Origin: an uncultured Oscillospiraceae bacterium
GTDB lineage: Bacteria; Bacillota; Clostridia; Oscillospirales; Oscillospiraceae
Assembly (NCBI GenBank): GCA_934667815.1
Contig: CAKUMO010000045.1
Coordinates: 1-12,676 of the forward strand
DNA length: 12,676 bases
Reading direction: 5' to 3'
In this document: positions 1 to 5,381 of the stretch, piece after piece
How the letters are laid out: each line of letters starts with the position of its first letter
Position numbering within the stretch: the first letter of the stretch is position 1
Translations under genes and position numbers: made by a program
Notes under the pieces: generated by a model
Told to the model about the DNA's origin: nothing
Databases searched by the model: none
Seen by the model: only the letters and a program-made list of their open reading frames with translations

Positions 1-40
1 ATTTCGAGTGCTGCACCTTCGACCACTCGGACAACTCTCC
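1..40 (-). tRNA. tRNA-Ser(CGA), 5' half, cut by window edge
   Basis: Read on the minus strand from position 40 down, the sequence begins GGAGAGT (acceptor 5' strand), then TG, then a serine-type D arm (TCCGAGTGGTCGAAGG). The anticodon stem CAGCA follows, then the loop CTCGAAA, which places anticodon CGA at plus positions 4-6. The first base of the 3' anticodon strand is position 1. The long D arm and GGAGAG start are typical of bacterial tRNA-Ser. The variable arm, T arm and acceptor 3' strand lie outside the window, so the type II variable arm cannot be confirmed here. I saw no convincing promoter upstream on the minus strand. Confidence 0.9.
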
Positions 41-650
41 GTGTCTATTTTCGTCCGGTTTTCTTTCCAGAAATTTGCTCAAAAATTCGTTGGAGAGAAA
101 ACAGGAGAGACGGCAAAAAATATTCGATTTTGAGATTTTCTGTGTTGAGGAACATCAAGGAGAAGCGGGGGGACGAAAATCACAGGCCCTGCCGAAATTT
201 CGAGTCAGTTCCGTTATGACCACTTTGATACCGCTTCGGATATTGTGCCGAGAAGCATGCTCTTTGTGCGTACTTTTTAATCATACCCGAAAATGTCGGA
301 AAAATCAAGAAGATTCTTTCAGAAAAATAAAAAAACTGCGCCGGGGCGGACTTGTCCGCGGCAGCGGGACGAAGGTGACGGTCATCGGCGCATTGAACAA
401 ATCCGTATCCGTGTACTGTGGAAACCTTGTTACATTGCCGAAAATGCAAAAATCGCCGCGAAGCGCGGAACAAAAGCGGCATTGCGCCGTCTTAACCAAC
501 AACTAAGACGTGCGGCGGTTTCCGGAGGAATCTGGAAGGAGAGGAGAGCGAAACCCTTCTTCGCCTGCTGCAGCGGCTTGATGCAAGTGCCCTTGGGAAC
601 TGTGACGGAATCCGTCGCATTGGCACAGAGAAATTTGGAGTATTTCCCTG
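41..650. other. Gene-poor region with several short hairpins
   Basis: No reading frame here on either strand combines a ribosome binding site, a plausible start and a recognisable family, and the longer ones overlap each other in conflicting frames. The first 340 bases are more AT-rich than the rest of the window. Short inverted repeats include CCGCG/CGCGG (456-468), CGTCTTA/TAAGACG with a 9-base loop (488-510), GCGAA/TTCGC (548-564) and the 13-base palindrome GACGGAATCCGTC (604-616). The last lies upstream of the glycosidase promoter and could be an operator. A 73-codon minus-strand open frame (651-433) reads like protein but has no usual start codon. It may be a decayed gene or a dispersed repeat. 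Confidence 0.5.
324..364 (-). terminator. Minus-strand intrinsic terminator with no assigned gene
   Basis: On the minus strand the stem GCGGAC-aa-GTCCGC (plus 346-359) can be extended by CTGC/GCAG or GCC/GGC pairing across a bulge. It is followed directly by TTTTTTTATTTTT (plus 335-323). This is a good Rho-independent terminator. The nearest minus-strand gene upstream is rqcH, about 5 kb away with its own 3' end, so this should end an unrecognised transcript that starts to the right of 364. Confidence 0.6.
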
Positions 651-679
651 TTTACAGGTCAGCGGTTTTGTGCTATCAT
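651..679 (+). promoter_or_regulatory. Sigma-A promoter of the glycosidase gene
   Basis: TTTACA at 651-656 and TATCAT at 674-679 are separated by 17 bp, and each matches consensus at five of six positions. Transcription would start near 686. This puts the in-frame ATG at 678 upstream of the transcript and supports the start at 720. Confidence 0.7.
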
Positions 680-719
680 GCGTAAGCTTGAAAGGGCTGT
701 TTGGGAGGAGAGGCTTCTC

Positions 720-1970
720 ATGTCGAACGAGAATTATACGGGCTACCGGCGCGGCACGCGCAAGCCCGACAAACGAAAGAAAAAATCCGGTCGCGGGCTG
801 AAGGCCCTGCTGATCGTGCTCATCGCGCTGCTGGCGCTGGAAGGACTCTACTGCTTTGTGGTGTTTACAAACAATCCGACTATCCGTGCACTGCGGGAAT
901 CTTACATAGAGACCGCGATGTCCACAATGTCGCATCATTGGCTGGCGGAATGGTTCTTCCCGGATTACATGATTCAGGAAGTGGTTTCTAAGACCGAGCA
1001 GGCCAAGCAGGATCAAGTCGGAATCATCAGCAAGTGGGACACGCCCAATGCTTCCGCGCCCAGCCACGCCGAGGTCGAGCCTGAGAGCGGGCGCGACGCG
1101 TTCTTTGCGCTGTTCTGGGAGCTGGACAAGGCGAGCTTTGATGCCTACGCCGAGCAGCACCCCGAGGTGCTGGCCGACGGCTGGGAGAATATCAAGATCA
1201 ACGAATCCGGCTTGGACGACGACGGCACGAGCATCCGCACGACCATGGACGAGCAGGTGCTTGCCATCGACGCAAAGAACAAAATCCTGATTGTTCGCGT
1301 CAAGGGTGATAACTTCATCGGTGCGCTGGCCATCGCCAAGGATCCCAGCCAGCTCAGCCTTGCACCCGCAGAGCATATCGGCTCGGTCGGCGAGCAGCTC
1401 CACGCCATTGCAGAGAGCAATAACGCATTGCTGGCCATGACGGGCAGCGGCTTCATGGATCCCGACGGCGGCGGCAGCGGCGGCGACATTGCGGGCTACG
1501 CGATGTGCCGCGGCAAGACCTACGGCGAGCATTTCCCCAGCGGCTACAAACGCATTGAACTGCACGAGGATAATCTTTTGTACGTCGCGGATTCCACCGA
1601 CCCGGTGGGGGCGGGCACGACGGACGCGGTGGAGTTTTCTCCCGCGCTGATCGTGGACGGCAAGGCGCTTGTGGACGAATTTTCACCTTTTACGGGCATT
1701 TGCCCGCGCACCTGCATCGGTCAGTCGTCGAAAAGGGAAGTGCTGCTTCTCATTATCGAAGGACGCATGATCGGCCGTTCACTTGGCTGCAATTTGGCCT
1801 CCTGCGTGGAGATTTTGCAGCGGCACGACTGCTATCAGGCCATCAACCTGGATGGCGGCAGCAGCTCGGTTCTGTGGTATGACGGTCAGTATGTGACCAA
1901 ATGCGCGAACACGTCCATCGTTTCGCGCCTGCTCCCGAACGCATGGGTGTACGGCACCAGAGAAAGCTGA
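720..1970 (+). CDS. Membrane-anchored phosphodiester glycosidase family protein (NAGPA-like)
   Basis: A 416-residue protein predicted to act outside the membrane. A basic N-terminus (residues 1-28) and one hydrophobic segment (about 27-49) anchor it with the C-terminus outside. The second half carries the hallmarks of the NAGPA/phosphodiester glycosidase domain: TGSGF (241-245), PRTCIGQ (329-335), NLDGGSSS (376-383) and SRLLPNAW (402-409). Relatives cleave sugar-1-phosphodiesters, including the uncovering enzyme for mannose-6-phosphate, and bacterial members are linked to exopolysaccharide or wall glycopolymers. The substrate here is unknown. Residues 50-200 match nothing I recognise. I chose ATG 720 because GGGAGGAG (703-710) sits 9 bases upstream and the promoter lies past the alternative ATG at 678. 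The gene appears monocistronic. Confidence 0.85.
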   Translation: MSNENYTGYRRGTRKPDKRKKKSGRGLKALLIVLIALLALEGLYCFVVFTNNPTIRALRESYIETAMSTMSHHWLAEWFFPDYMIQEVVSKTEQAKQDQVGIISKWDTPNASAPSHAEVEPESGRDAFFALFWELDKASFDAYAEQHPEVLADGWENIKINESGLDDDGTSIRTTMDEQVLAIDAKNKILIVRVKGDNFIGALAIAKDPSQLSLAPAEHIGSVGEQLHAIAESNNALLAMTGSGFMDPDGGGSGGDIAGYAMCRGKTYGEHFPSGYKRIELHEDNLLYVADSTDPVGAGTTDAVEFSPALIVDGKALVDEFSPFTGICPRTCIGQSSKREVLLLIIEGRMIGRSLGCNLASCVEILQRHDCYQAINLDGGSSSVLWYDGQYVTKCANTSIVSRLLPNAWVYGTRES

Positions 1971-1979
1971 ATACGAAAA

Positions 1980-2027
1980 CCGCCTGTCAAAAACGCCCGA
2001 GGGCGTTTCTGACAGGCGGATTTTTTT
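1980..2027 (+). terminator. Intrinsic terminator after the glycosidase gene
   Basis: A long two-part stem: outer arms CCGCCTGTCA (1980-1989) and TGACAGGCGG (2010-2019), inner arms AAACGCCC (1991-1998) and GGGCGTTT (2001-2008), with a two-base loop. Seven T residues follow (2021-2027). It begins 10 bases after the stop codon. Confidence 0.92.
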
Positions 2028-2038
2028 CGCTGCGCTCG

Positions 2039-2067
2039 TTGACAACCCGCGCGTGTTTTTGTATAAT
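2039..2067 (+). promoter_or_regulatory. Perfect consensus sigma-A promoter of the NifU-like/GGGtGRT operon
   Basis: TTGACA (2039-2044), 17-bp spacer, TATAAT (2062-2067): an exact match to the housekeeping promoter consensus. Transcription should start near 2074, giving a leader of about 100 bases before the ATG at 2173. That leader contains a GCGTCC/GGACGC hairpin (2131-2144) and a weaker GC-rich hairpin near 2097-2115. No known riboswitch is recognisable. Confidence 0.93.
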
Positions 2068-2172
2068 AACTTCAGAATTCGTCGTTTTGCGAATCTCCCG
2101 CCGGATGCGCGGGGAAAAGGTCATTTTTTTGCGTCCCCGGACGCAATGAAAAGAACGGAAAGGATTTTTGCA

Positions 2173-2865
2173 ATGATTTACACAACAGAAGTTCAGCATA
2201 TGTGCCCCGTCGCAAAGGGCGCATACCACGGCCCGGCTCCCATTCCCGAGGAGGGCAAATGGGTGCAGGCAAAGGAAATCAGCGACATTTCCGGCTTTAC
2301 CCACGGCGTCGGCTGGTGCGCACCGCAGCAGGGCGCCTGCAAGCTGACTCTGAACGTCAAGAACGGCGTCATCGAAGAAGCTCTGGTCGAGACCATCGGC
2401 TGCTCCGGTATGACCCACTCCGCGGCAATGGCCTCCGAGATTCTCATCGGCAAGACCATTCTGGAAGCGCTGAACACCGACCTCGTCTGCGACGCGATCA
2501 ACACCGCGATGCGCGAGCTGTTCCTCCAGATCGTCTACGGCCGCACCCAGTCCGCGTTCTCCGAGGGCGGCCTGTCCGTCGGCGCTTCCATGGAAGACCT
2601 CGGCAAGGGCCTGCGCTCCCAGGTCGGCACCATGTTCGCCACCCGTGAAAAAGGTCCGCGTTACATGGAGATGGCCGAGGGCTATGTCACCCGCATCGCC
2701 CTGAACAAGGACGACGAGATCGTCGGCTATGAGTTCATCAACCTCGGCAAGATGATGGACTTCGTCAAGAAGGGCATCGACGCCGCCGAAGCGATGGAAA
2801 AGGCGAAGGGCCACTATGGCCAGTTTGACAACGCCGCCAAGTACATCGACCCGCGTCAGGAATAA
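2173..2865 (+). CDS. NifU/IscU-like iron-sulfur cluster assembly scaffold protein
   Basis: A 230-residue cytosolic protein with an IscU/NifU-N-type core. The stretch ACKLTLNVKNGVIEEA (55-70) and GCSGMTHSAAMASE (76-89), followed by GKTILEAL (93-100), parallels the IscU region around its cluster-binding cysteines. Visible cysteines are C11, C49, C56, C77 and C106; C77 matches the second IscU ligand and C49/C56 the first region. The C-terminal 100 residues are extra relative to IscU. I start at ATG 2173 because GAAAGGA (2158-2164) lies 8 bases upstream; an in-frame ATG at 2146 lacks a site. The GGGtGRT gene follows with a 13-base gap, and this pairing recurs in Clostridia. Whether it builds clusters in general or serves only its partner is unknown. 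Codons ending in C or G dominate, suggesting high expression. Confidence 0.88.
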   Translation: MIYTTEVQHMCPVAKGAYHGPAPIPEEGKWVQAKEISDISGFTHGVGWCAPQQGACKLTLNVKNGVIEEALVETIGCSGMTHSAAMASEILIGKTILEALNTDLVCDAINTAMRELFLQIVYGRTQSAFSEGGLSVGASMEDLGKGLRSQVGTMFATREKGPRYMEMAEGYVTRIALNKDDEIVGYEFINLGKMMDFVKKGIDAAEAMEKAKGHYGQFDNAAKYIDPRQE

Positions 2866-2878
2866 GGAGGATCGCAAC

Positions 2879-3880
2879 ATGGCTCTGTTTGAAAGCTACG
2901 AAAGAAGAATCGATAAGATCAACGGTGTCCTCGCGCAGTACGGCATCGGCTCCGTCGAGGAGTGCCGCGAAATCTGCAAGGCGAAGGGCTTCGATCCCTA
3001 TGAGATCGTCAAGGGCATTCAGCCCATCTGCTTCGAAAACGCCTGCTGGGCTTACACCGTCGGCGCGGCCATCGCGCTGAAGTCCGGTGTTACCACCGCT
3101 GCCGAAGCCTCCAAGAAGATCGGCGAGGGCCTTCAGGCCTTCTGCATCGACGGCTCCGTCGCGGACGACCGCAAGGTCGGCCTCGGCCACGGCAACCTCG
3201 GCGCGATGCTGCTGAGCGAGGAGTCCAAGTGCTTCGCGTTCCTGGCCGGCCACGAGTCCTTCGCGGCTGCCGAAGGCGCGATCGGCATCGTCCGCAACGC
3301 TAATAAGGCCCGCAAGACGCCGCTGCGCGTCATCCTGAACGGCCTCGGCAAGGACGCCGCCCAGATCATCTCCCGCATCAACGGCTTCACCTATGTGCAG
3401 ACCAAGTTTGACTACTACACGGGCGAATTGAACATCGTCCGCGAGATCCGCTACTCCGAGGGCGAGCGTGCCAACGTCCGCTGCTACGGCGCTGACGATG
3501 TCCGCGAGGGCGTGGCCATCATGCACCATGAGGGCGTCGATGTTTCCATCACTGGCAACTCCACCAACCCGACCCGCTTCCAGCATCCCGTTGCCGGCAC
3601 TTATAAGAAAGAGTGCATCGAGCAGGGCAAGAAGTACTTCTCCGTCGCCTCCGGCGGCGGCACGGGTCGCACGCTGCATCCGGACAACATGGCCGCAGGT
3701 CCCGCTTCCTACGGCATGACCGATACCATGGGCCGCATGCACTCCGACGCGCAGTTCGCAGGTTCCTCCTCCGTCCCGGCGCACGTCGAGATGATGGGCT
3801 TCCTGGGCATGGGCAACAATCCCATGGTCGGCGCGACCGTCGCTGTGGCAGTTGCAGTCGAAGAAGCGCTCAAGAAGTAA
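2879..3880 (+). CDS. GGGtGRT-family protein of unknown function
   Basis: A 333-residue protein containing the family-naming motif GGGTGRT at residues 259-265, followed by LHPDNMAAGPASYGMTDTMG, matching the Pfam GGGtGRT family. No signal peptide or membrane segment is visible. Eight cysteines are present (C29, C33, C51, C56, C89, C118, C202, C246). Several glycine-rich turns (GLGHGNLGAM, residues 101-110; GFLGMGNNPMVG, 307-318) suggest a nucleotide-, cofactor- or metal-binding fold, but this is inference. AAGGAGG (2864-2870) overlaps the upstream stop codon and lies 8 bases before the ATG, so the pair is almost certainly co-translated with the NifU-like gene. Codon use is strongly biased, as in its partner. 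The last 19 codons and the stop are repeated at 3971-4030. Confidence 0.92.
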   Translation: MALFESYERRIDKINGVLAQYGIGSVEECREICKAKGFDPYEIVKGIQPICFENACWAYTVGAAIALKSGVTTAAEASKKIGEGLQAFCIDGSVADDRKVGLGHGNLGAMLLSEESKCFAFLAGHESFAAAEGAIGIVRNANKARKTPLRVILNGLGKDAAQIISRINGFTYVQTKFDYYTGELNIVREIRYSEGERANVRCYGADDVREGVAIMHHEGVDVSITGNSTNPTRFQHPVAGTYKKECIEQGKKYFSVASGGGTGRTLHPDNMAAGPASYGMTDTMGRMHSDAQFAGSSSVPAHVEMMGFLGMGNNPMVGATVAVAVAVEEALKK

Positions 3881-3913
3881 AATTGTTAGATTTCCCATCC
3901 CATGGGTAAAGAG

Positions 3914-3940
3914 GCAGCCCGCCACCGGCGGGCTGCTTTT
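3914..3940 (+). terminator. Intrinsic terminator after the GGGtGRT gene
   Basis: Perfect 10-bp stem GCAGCCCGCC (3914-3923) and GGCGGGCTGC (3927-3936) with an ACC loop, then TTTT. It lies between the full gene and the duplicated tail, so the duplicated tail is probably not on the main transcript. Confidence 0.85.
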
Positions 3941-3950
3941 ATTCCCATCC

Positions 3951-3967
3951 GAAATGCTTCGCATTTC
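3951..3967. repeat. Short palindromic hairpin beside the duplicated gene tail
   Basis: GAAATGC (3951-3957), TTC loop, GCATTTC (3961-3967), ending three bases before the duplicated gene tail. The motif TTCCCATCC occurs just before it (3942-3950) and also at 3892-3900, so this spacer itself contains internal repetition. Confidence 0.6.
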
Positions 3968-3969
3968 TC

Positions 3970-4030
3970 TCCCATGGTCGGCGCGACCGTCGCTGTGGCA
4001 GTTGCAGTCGAAGAAGCACTGAAGAAGTAA
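3970..4030 (+). pseudogene. Orphan copy of the last 19 codons of the GGGtGRT gene
   Basis: Bases 3970-4030 match 3820-3880 at 59 of 61 positions, exactly 150 bp apart. The copy would encode the same C-terminal 19 residues (PMVGATV through EEALKK) and the TAA stop. The two differences, at 4018 (GCG to GCA, Ala) and 4021 (CTC to CTG, Leu), are both silent third-position changes. That is expected if this tail comes from a second functional allele rather than from random decay. No start codon, ribosome binding site or upstream part of the gene is present, so it is a remnant. An assembly artefact cannot be excluded from sequence alone. Confidence 0.9.
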
Positions 4031-4086
4031 GAAATTTTTCTAATTTCGTGCATTCTTCTGCGAGAATAAGATAAAATTGTTAGAAA

Positions 4087-4124
4087 AACCGCTCCTGATT
4101 GTTACGGTCAGGGGCGGTTCTTTT
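4087..4124 (+). terminator. Second intrinsic terminator downstream of the duplicated tail
   Basis: A 12-pair stem, AACCGCTCCTGA (4087-4098) with TCAGGGGCGGTT (4108-4119), containing one G-T pair and a 9-base loop. TTCTTTT follows. This is probably the ancestral terminator of the GGGtGRT operon. Confidence 0.88.
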
Positions 4125-4125
4125 C

Positions 4126-4156
4126 ACCGCCTGTACCCCGATTTCGACCGCCTATG
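4126..4156 (+). promoter_or_regulatory. Candidate LytTR operator: two direct repeats 21 bp apart
   Basis: ACCGCCTGTA (4126-4135) and ACCGCCTATG (4147-4156) repeat in the same orientation exactly 21 bp apart, about two helical turns, ending 9 bp before the -35 box. LytTR proteins bind paired direct repeats with this spacing. Each half matches the general LytTR consensus, as I recall it, at about seven of nine positions; the usual central TT is CC. The placement suggests autoregulation by the downstream regulator. Confidence 0.6.
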
Positions 4157-4165
4157 GCAAATCGG

Positions 4166-4194
4166 TTGACATCGTCACCGCGGCAAGCTATACT
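4166..4194 (+). promoter_or_regulatory. Sigma-A promoter of the LytTR/DUF3021 operon
   Basis: TTGACA (4166-4171), 17-bp spacer, TATACT (4189-4194). The predicted transcript starts near 4201, leaving a leader of about 17 bases that is mostly ribosome binding site. Confidence 0.88.
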
Positions 4195-4217
4195 CAAGGC
4201 ACAAAGGGGGAATGACG

Positions 4218-4655
4218 ATGAAAGTGGAGATTCAACTTGATCCCGGCTGCGTCGAGCCGGTTGTGCTGCTGCGCACGGCGGAGATGACGCCGGAGCTGGA
4301 CGACCTTGTCCGGCGGCTGTCCCTGCCGCCGAAGCTGCTGACCGGAAGCCGCGACGGCAGCGTGGAGATTCTCGAGCCTGCGGAAATTTCCCGCATTTAC
4401 GCCTCCGGGGGCAAGGTGCTTGCCGTGACGGACAGGGGAGAATATGTCCTGCGCCAGCGCCTTTATGAGCTGGAGGAACGTCTGGACAAGGGACGGTTTG
4501 TGCGCATTTCCAATGCCGAGATCATCAATCTGAAGCGGGCGGTGCGCTTCGACCTGCGCATCACAGGCACCGTGCAGATCCGGCTGGACGACGGAAGGTC
4601 GGCCTATGTGTCCCGCCGCTATGTCGGAAAAATCAAACAGCTTTTGGGGGTATGA
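4218..4655 (+). CDS. LytTR-family DNA-binding transcriptional regulator
   Basis: A 145-residue protein. The C-terminal 100 residues form a LytTR domain: ILEPAEISRIYASGGKV, then a basic helix region (QRLYELEERLD), then FVRISNAEIINL and YVSRRYVGKIKQLLG, which are typical of the family. The N-terminal 45 residues are not a receiver domain, so it is not a classic response regulator. It fits the one-component LytTR regulators whose activity is held by a neighbouring membrane protein, such as HdrR/HdrM and BrsR/BrsM of streptococci. ATG 4218 lies 7 bases after the AAAGGGGG site (4203-4210); the in-frame ATG at 4212 is too close. The DUF3021 gene follows four bases after its stop. Confidence 0.9.
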   Translation: MKVEIQLDPGCVEPVVLLRTAEMTPELDDLVRRLSLPPKLLTGSRDGSVEILEPAEISRIYASGGKVLAVTDRGEYVLRQRLYELEERLDKGRFVRISNAEIINLKRAVRFDLRITGTVQIRLDDGRSAYVSRRYVGKIKQLLGV

Positions 4656-4659
4656 GATC

Positions 4660-5112
4660 ATGAAAAAGAAAGTGCTTCTGCGTGCGCTTCTGGGTGCGCC
4701 CATCGGCTTGACCATCGGGTTTCTCATTACGTTATTGGTATCGGCGGGCTTCGGGGACGGGAAATTCTATCCCGTGACACCCGAGCTGACGGCTCTGTGC
4801 GGTACGGAGCTGCGCGCGGTCGCGGTGCAGACGGCGGTGCTGCTGCTCTACGGCGCGGTTTGGGCGGCGGCGAGCGTGATCTGGGAGACGGAGTGGAGCC
4901 TCCTGCGACAGACGGTCACGCATCTGCTGGCCTGTTCGCTTTCGGCGCTCCCGACGGCGTACTTCATGCACTGGATGCCGCACACGGTGGGTGGAATTTT
5001 GGGCTACTTCGGCATTTTCCTCGGAATTTACGCCGGAATCTGGCTGGGGAATTATCTTTCCGTCCGCGCCCGCATCCGCGCGATGAACGAAAAGCTCCGT
5101 GGGAAAGAGTAA
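4660..5112 (+). CDS. DUF3021 membrane protein, probable partner of the LytTR regulator
   Basis: A 150-residue integral membrane protein with about four hydrophobic segments (roughly residues 8-27, 48-71, 83-103 and 109-131) and short charged ends. Its size, topology and position directly behind a LytTR gene match DUF3021, the usual companion of LytTR regulators in Bacillota. In analogous two-gene LytTR systems the membrane protein inhibits the regulator until a signal arrives, but the signal and direction of control here are not visible. The ATG follows a GGGGG stretch (4646-4650) 9 bases upstream that lies in the end of the regulator gene, so translation is probably coupled. Confidence 0.88.
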   Translation: MKKKVLLRALLGAPIGLTIGFLITLLVSAGFGDGKFYPVTPELTALCGTELRAVAVQTAVLLLYGAVWAAASVIWETEWSLLRQTVTHLLACSLSALPTAYFMHWMPHTVGGILGYFGIFLGIYAGIWLGNYLSVRARIRAMNEKLRGKE

Positions 5113-5142
5113 AAAGTCCGGTGCCTGAACGCAGGCACCGGA
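5111..5142 (-). terminator. Probable minus-strand terminator for rqcH
   Basis: The 11-bp perfect stem TCCGGTGCCTG (5117-5127) and CAGGCACCGGA (5132-5142) with an AACG loop is followed on the minus strand by CTTTTT (5116-5111). It overlaps the last bases of the convergent DUF3021 gene and would give rqcH a 3' tail of about 240 bases. Confidence 0.65.
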
Positions 5143-5144
5143 TT

Positions 5145-5186
5145 CAGCTTGTCCAAAAGTCCAAAGGGACTTTTTTTGACAAGCTG
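5145..5186 (+). terminator. Terminator of the LytTR/DUF3021 operon inside a larger hairpin
   Basis: Inner stem AAAAGTCC (5155-5162) and GGACTTTT (5167-5174) with an AAAG loop, running into a T7 tract (5171-5177). This sits inside an outer 9-bp stem, CAGCTTGTC (5145-5153) and GACAAGCTG (5178-5186). The inner hairpin with its T tract is a good terminator for plus-strand transcription. Confidence 0.8.
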
Positions 5187-5191
5187 CTTAC

Positions 5192-5285
5192 AAAACTGCA
5201 AAATCAAATTTGTATTTCTATTTTGCAATTTTGGCCGCTGCGGCGGGTTATTGAACGCGAAAGGGAACCCTGACGGTTCCCTTTC
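5192..5285. other. Two further hairpins in the convergent spacer
   Basis: An AT-rich hairpin, AAAACTGCAAAAT (5192-5204) against ATTTTGCAATTTT (5220-5232), pairs at 12 of 13 positions around a 15-base loop. A perfect 11-bp hairpin, GAAAGGGAACC (5259-5269) against GGTTCCCTTTC (5275-5285), has a CTGAC loop. Neither has a T tract on a useful side. No coding region is supported in this stretch. Confidence 0.7.
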
Positions 5286-5304
5286 ACTCTTTCCTTCCCT
5301 CCGT

Positions 5305-5336
5305 AACTTTCAGTCGGATAGTTTTTTGACAGTCTG
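5305..5336 (+). repeat. Dispersed 32-base intergenic repeat, copy 1
   Basis: This 32-base stretch begins AACTTTC and ends TTTTTTGACAGTCTG. It matches 12499-12530 at 28 of 32 positions without gaps. Both copies lie beyond a gene's 3' end and both are followed immediately by a hairpin. Confidence 0.85.
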
Positions 5337-5381
5337 AGTCCGGTGCCTGAACGCAGGCTCCGGATTTCTTCTATATTTCTT

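Larger units (their letters stand above)
3878..4084 (+). repeat. 13-bp direct repeats bracketing the duplicated segment
   Basis: TAAAATTGTTAGA occurs at 3878-3890, including the GGGtGRT stop codon, and again at 4072-4084, just before the second terminator. If everything from 3891 to 4084 is removed, the gene would run from its stop codon straight into the 4087-4119 terminator, a natural gene end. The repeats therefore look like a recombination junction or a target duplication around about 181 bp of inserted DNA. Confidence 0.8.
5115..5366 (+). repeat. Duplicated 30-base hairpin unit, copies 222 bp apart
   Basis: The 30-base unit at 5115-5144 recurs at 5337-5366 with one difference (A5137 versus T5359), in the same orientation. 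Each copy is a hairpin with a CCGGTGCCTG arm and an AACG loop; the second has one mismatched pair. The copies frame a 192-bp spacer between the convergent DUF3021 and rqcH genes. Confidence 0.88.

Noticed and set aside
197..205. ATTTCGAGT, identical to bases 1-9 inside the tRNA-Ser anticodon arm, as a possible att-site remnant
   Set aside because: Nine bases is too short to support an integration site, the flanks do not match, and no integrase is in the window.
75..685. Overlapping open frames of 130-143 codons on the plus strand
   Set aside because: They conflict with each other, lack ribosome binding sites, show no recognisable family, and the later one runs across the glycosidase promoter.
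492..1565. Long antisense frame (357 codons) opposite the glycosidase gene
   Set aside because: It is a GC-rich shadow of a gene with clear NAGPA motifs and has no promoter or ribosome binding site. Similar long antisense frames opposite 2879-3880, 5382-7118 and 11200-12447 were dismissed for the same reason.
2105..2149. Possible 14-codon leader peptide (MRGEKVIFLRPRTQ) whose stop overlaps an in-frame ATG of the NifU-like gene
   Set aside because: No ribosome binding site precedes ATG 2105, and the downstream start at 2173 has its own good site. The ATGA overlap is probably chance.
5115..5366. CRISPR array, considered because of the repeated 30-base unit
   Set aside because: There are only two units 222 bp apart, with hairpin-filled spacer DNA and no cas genes.
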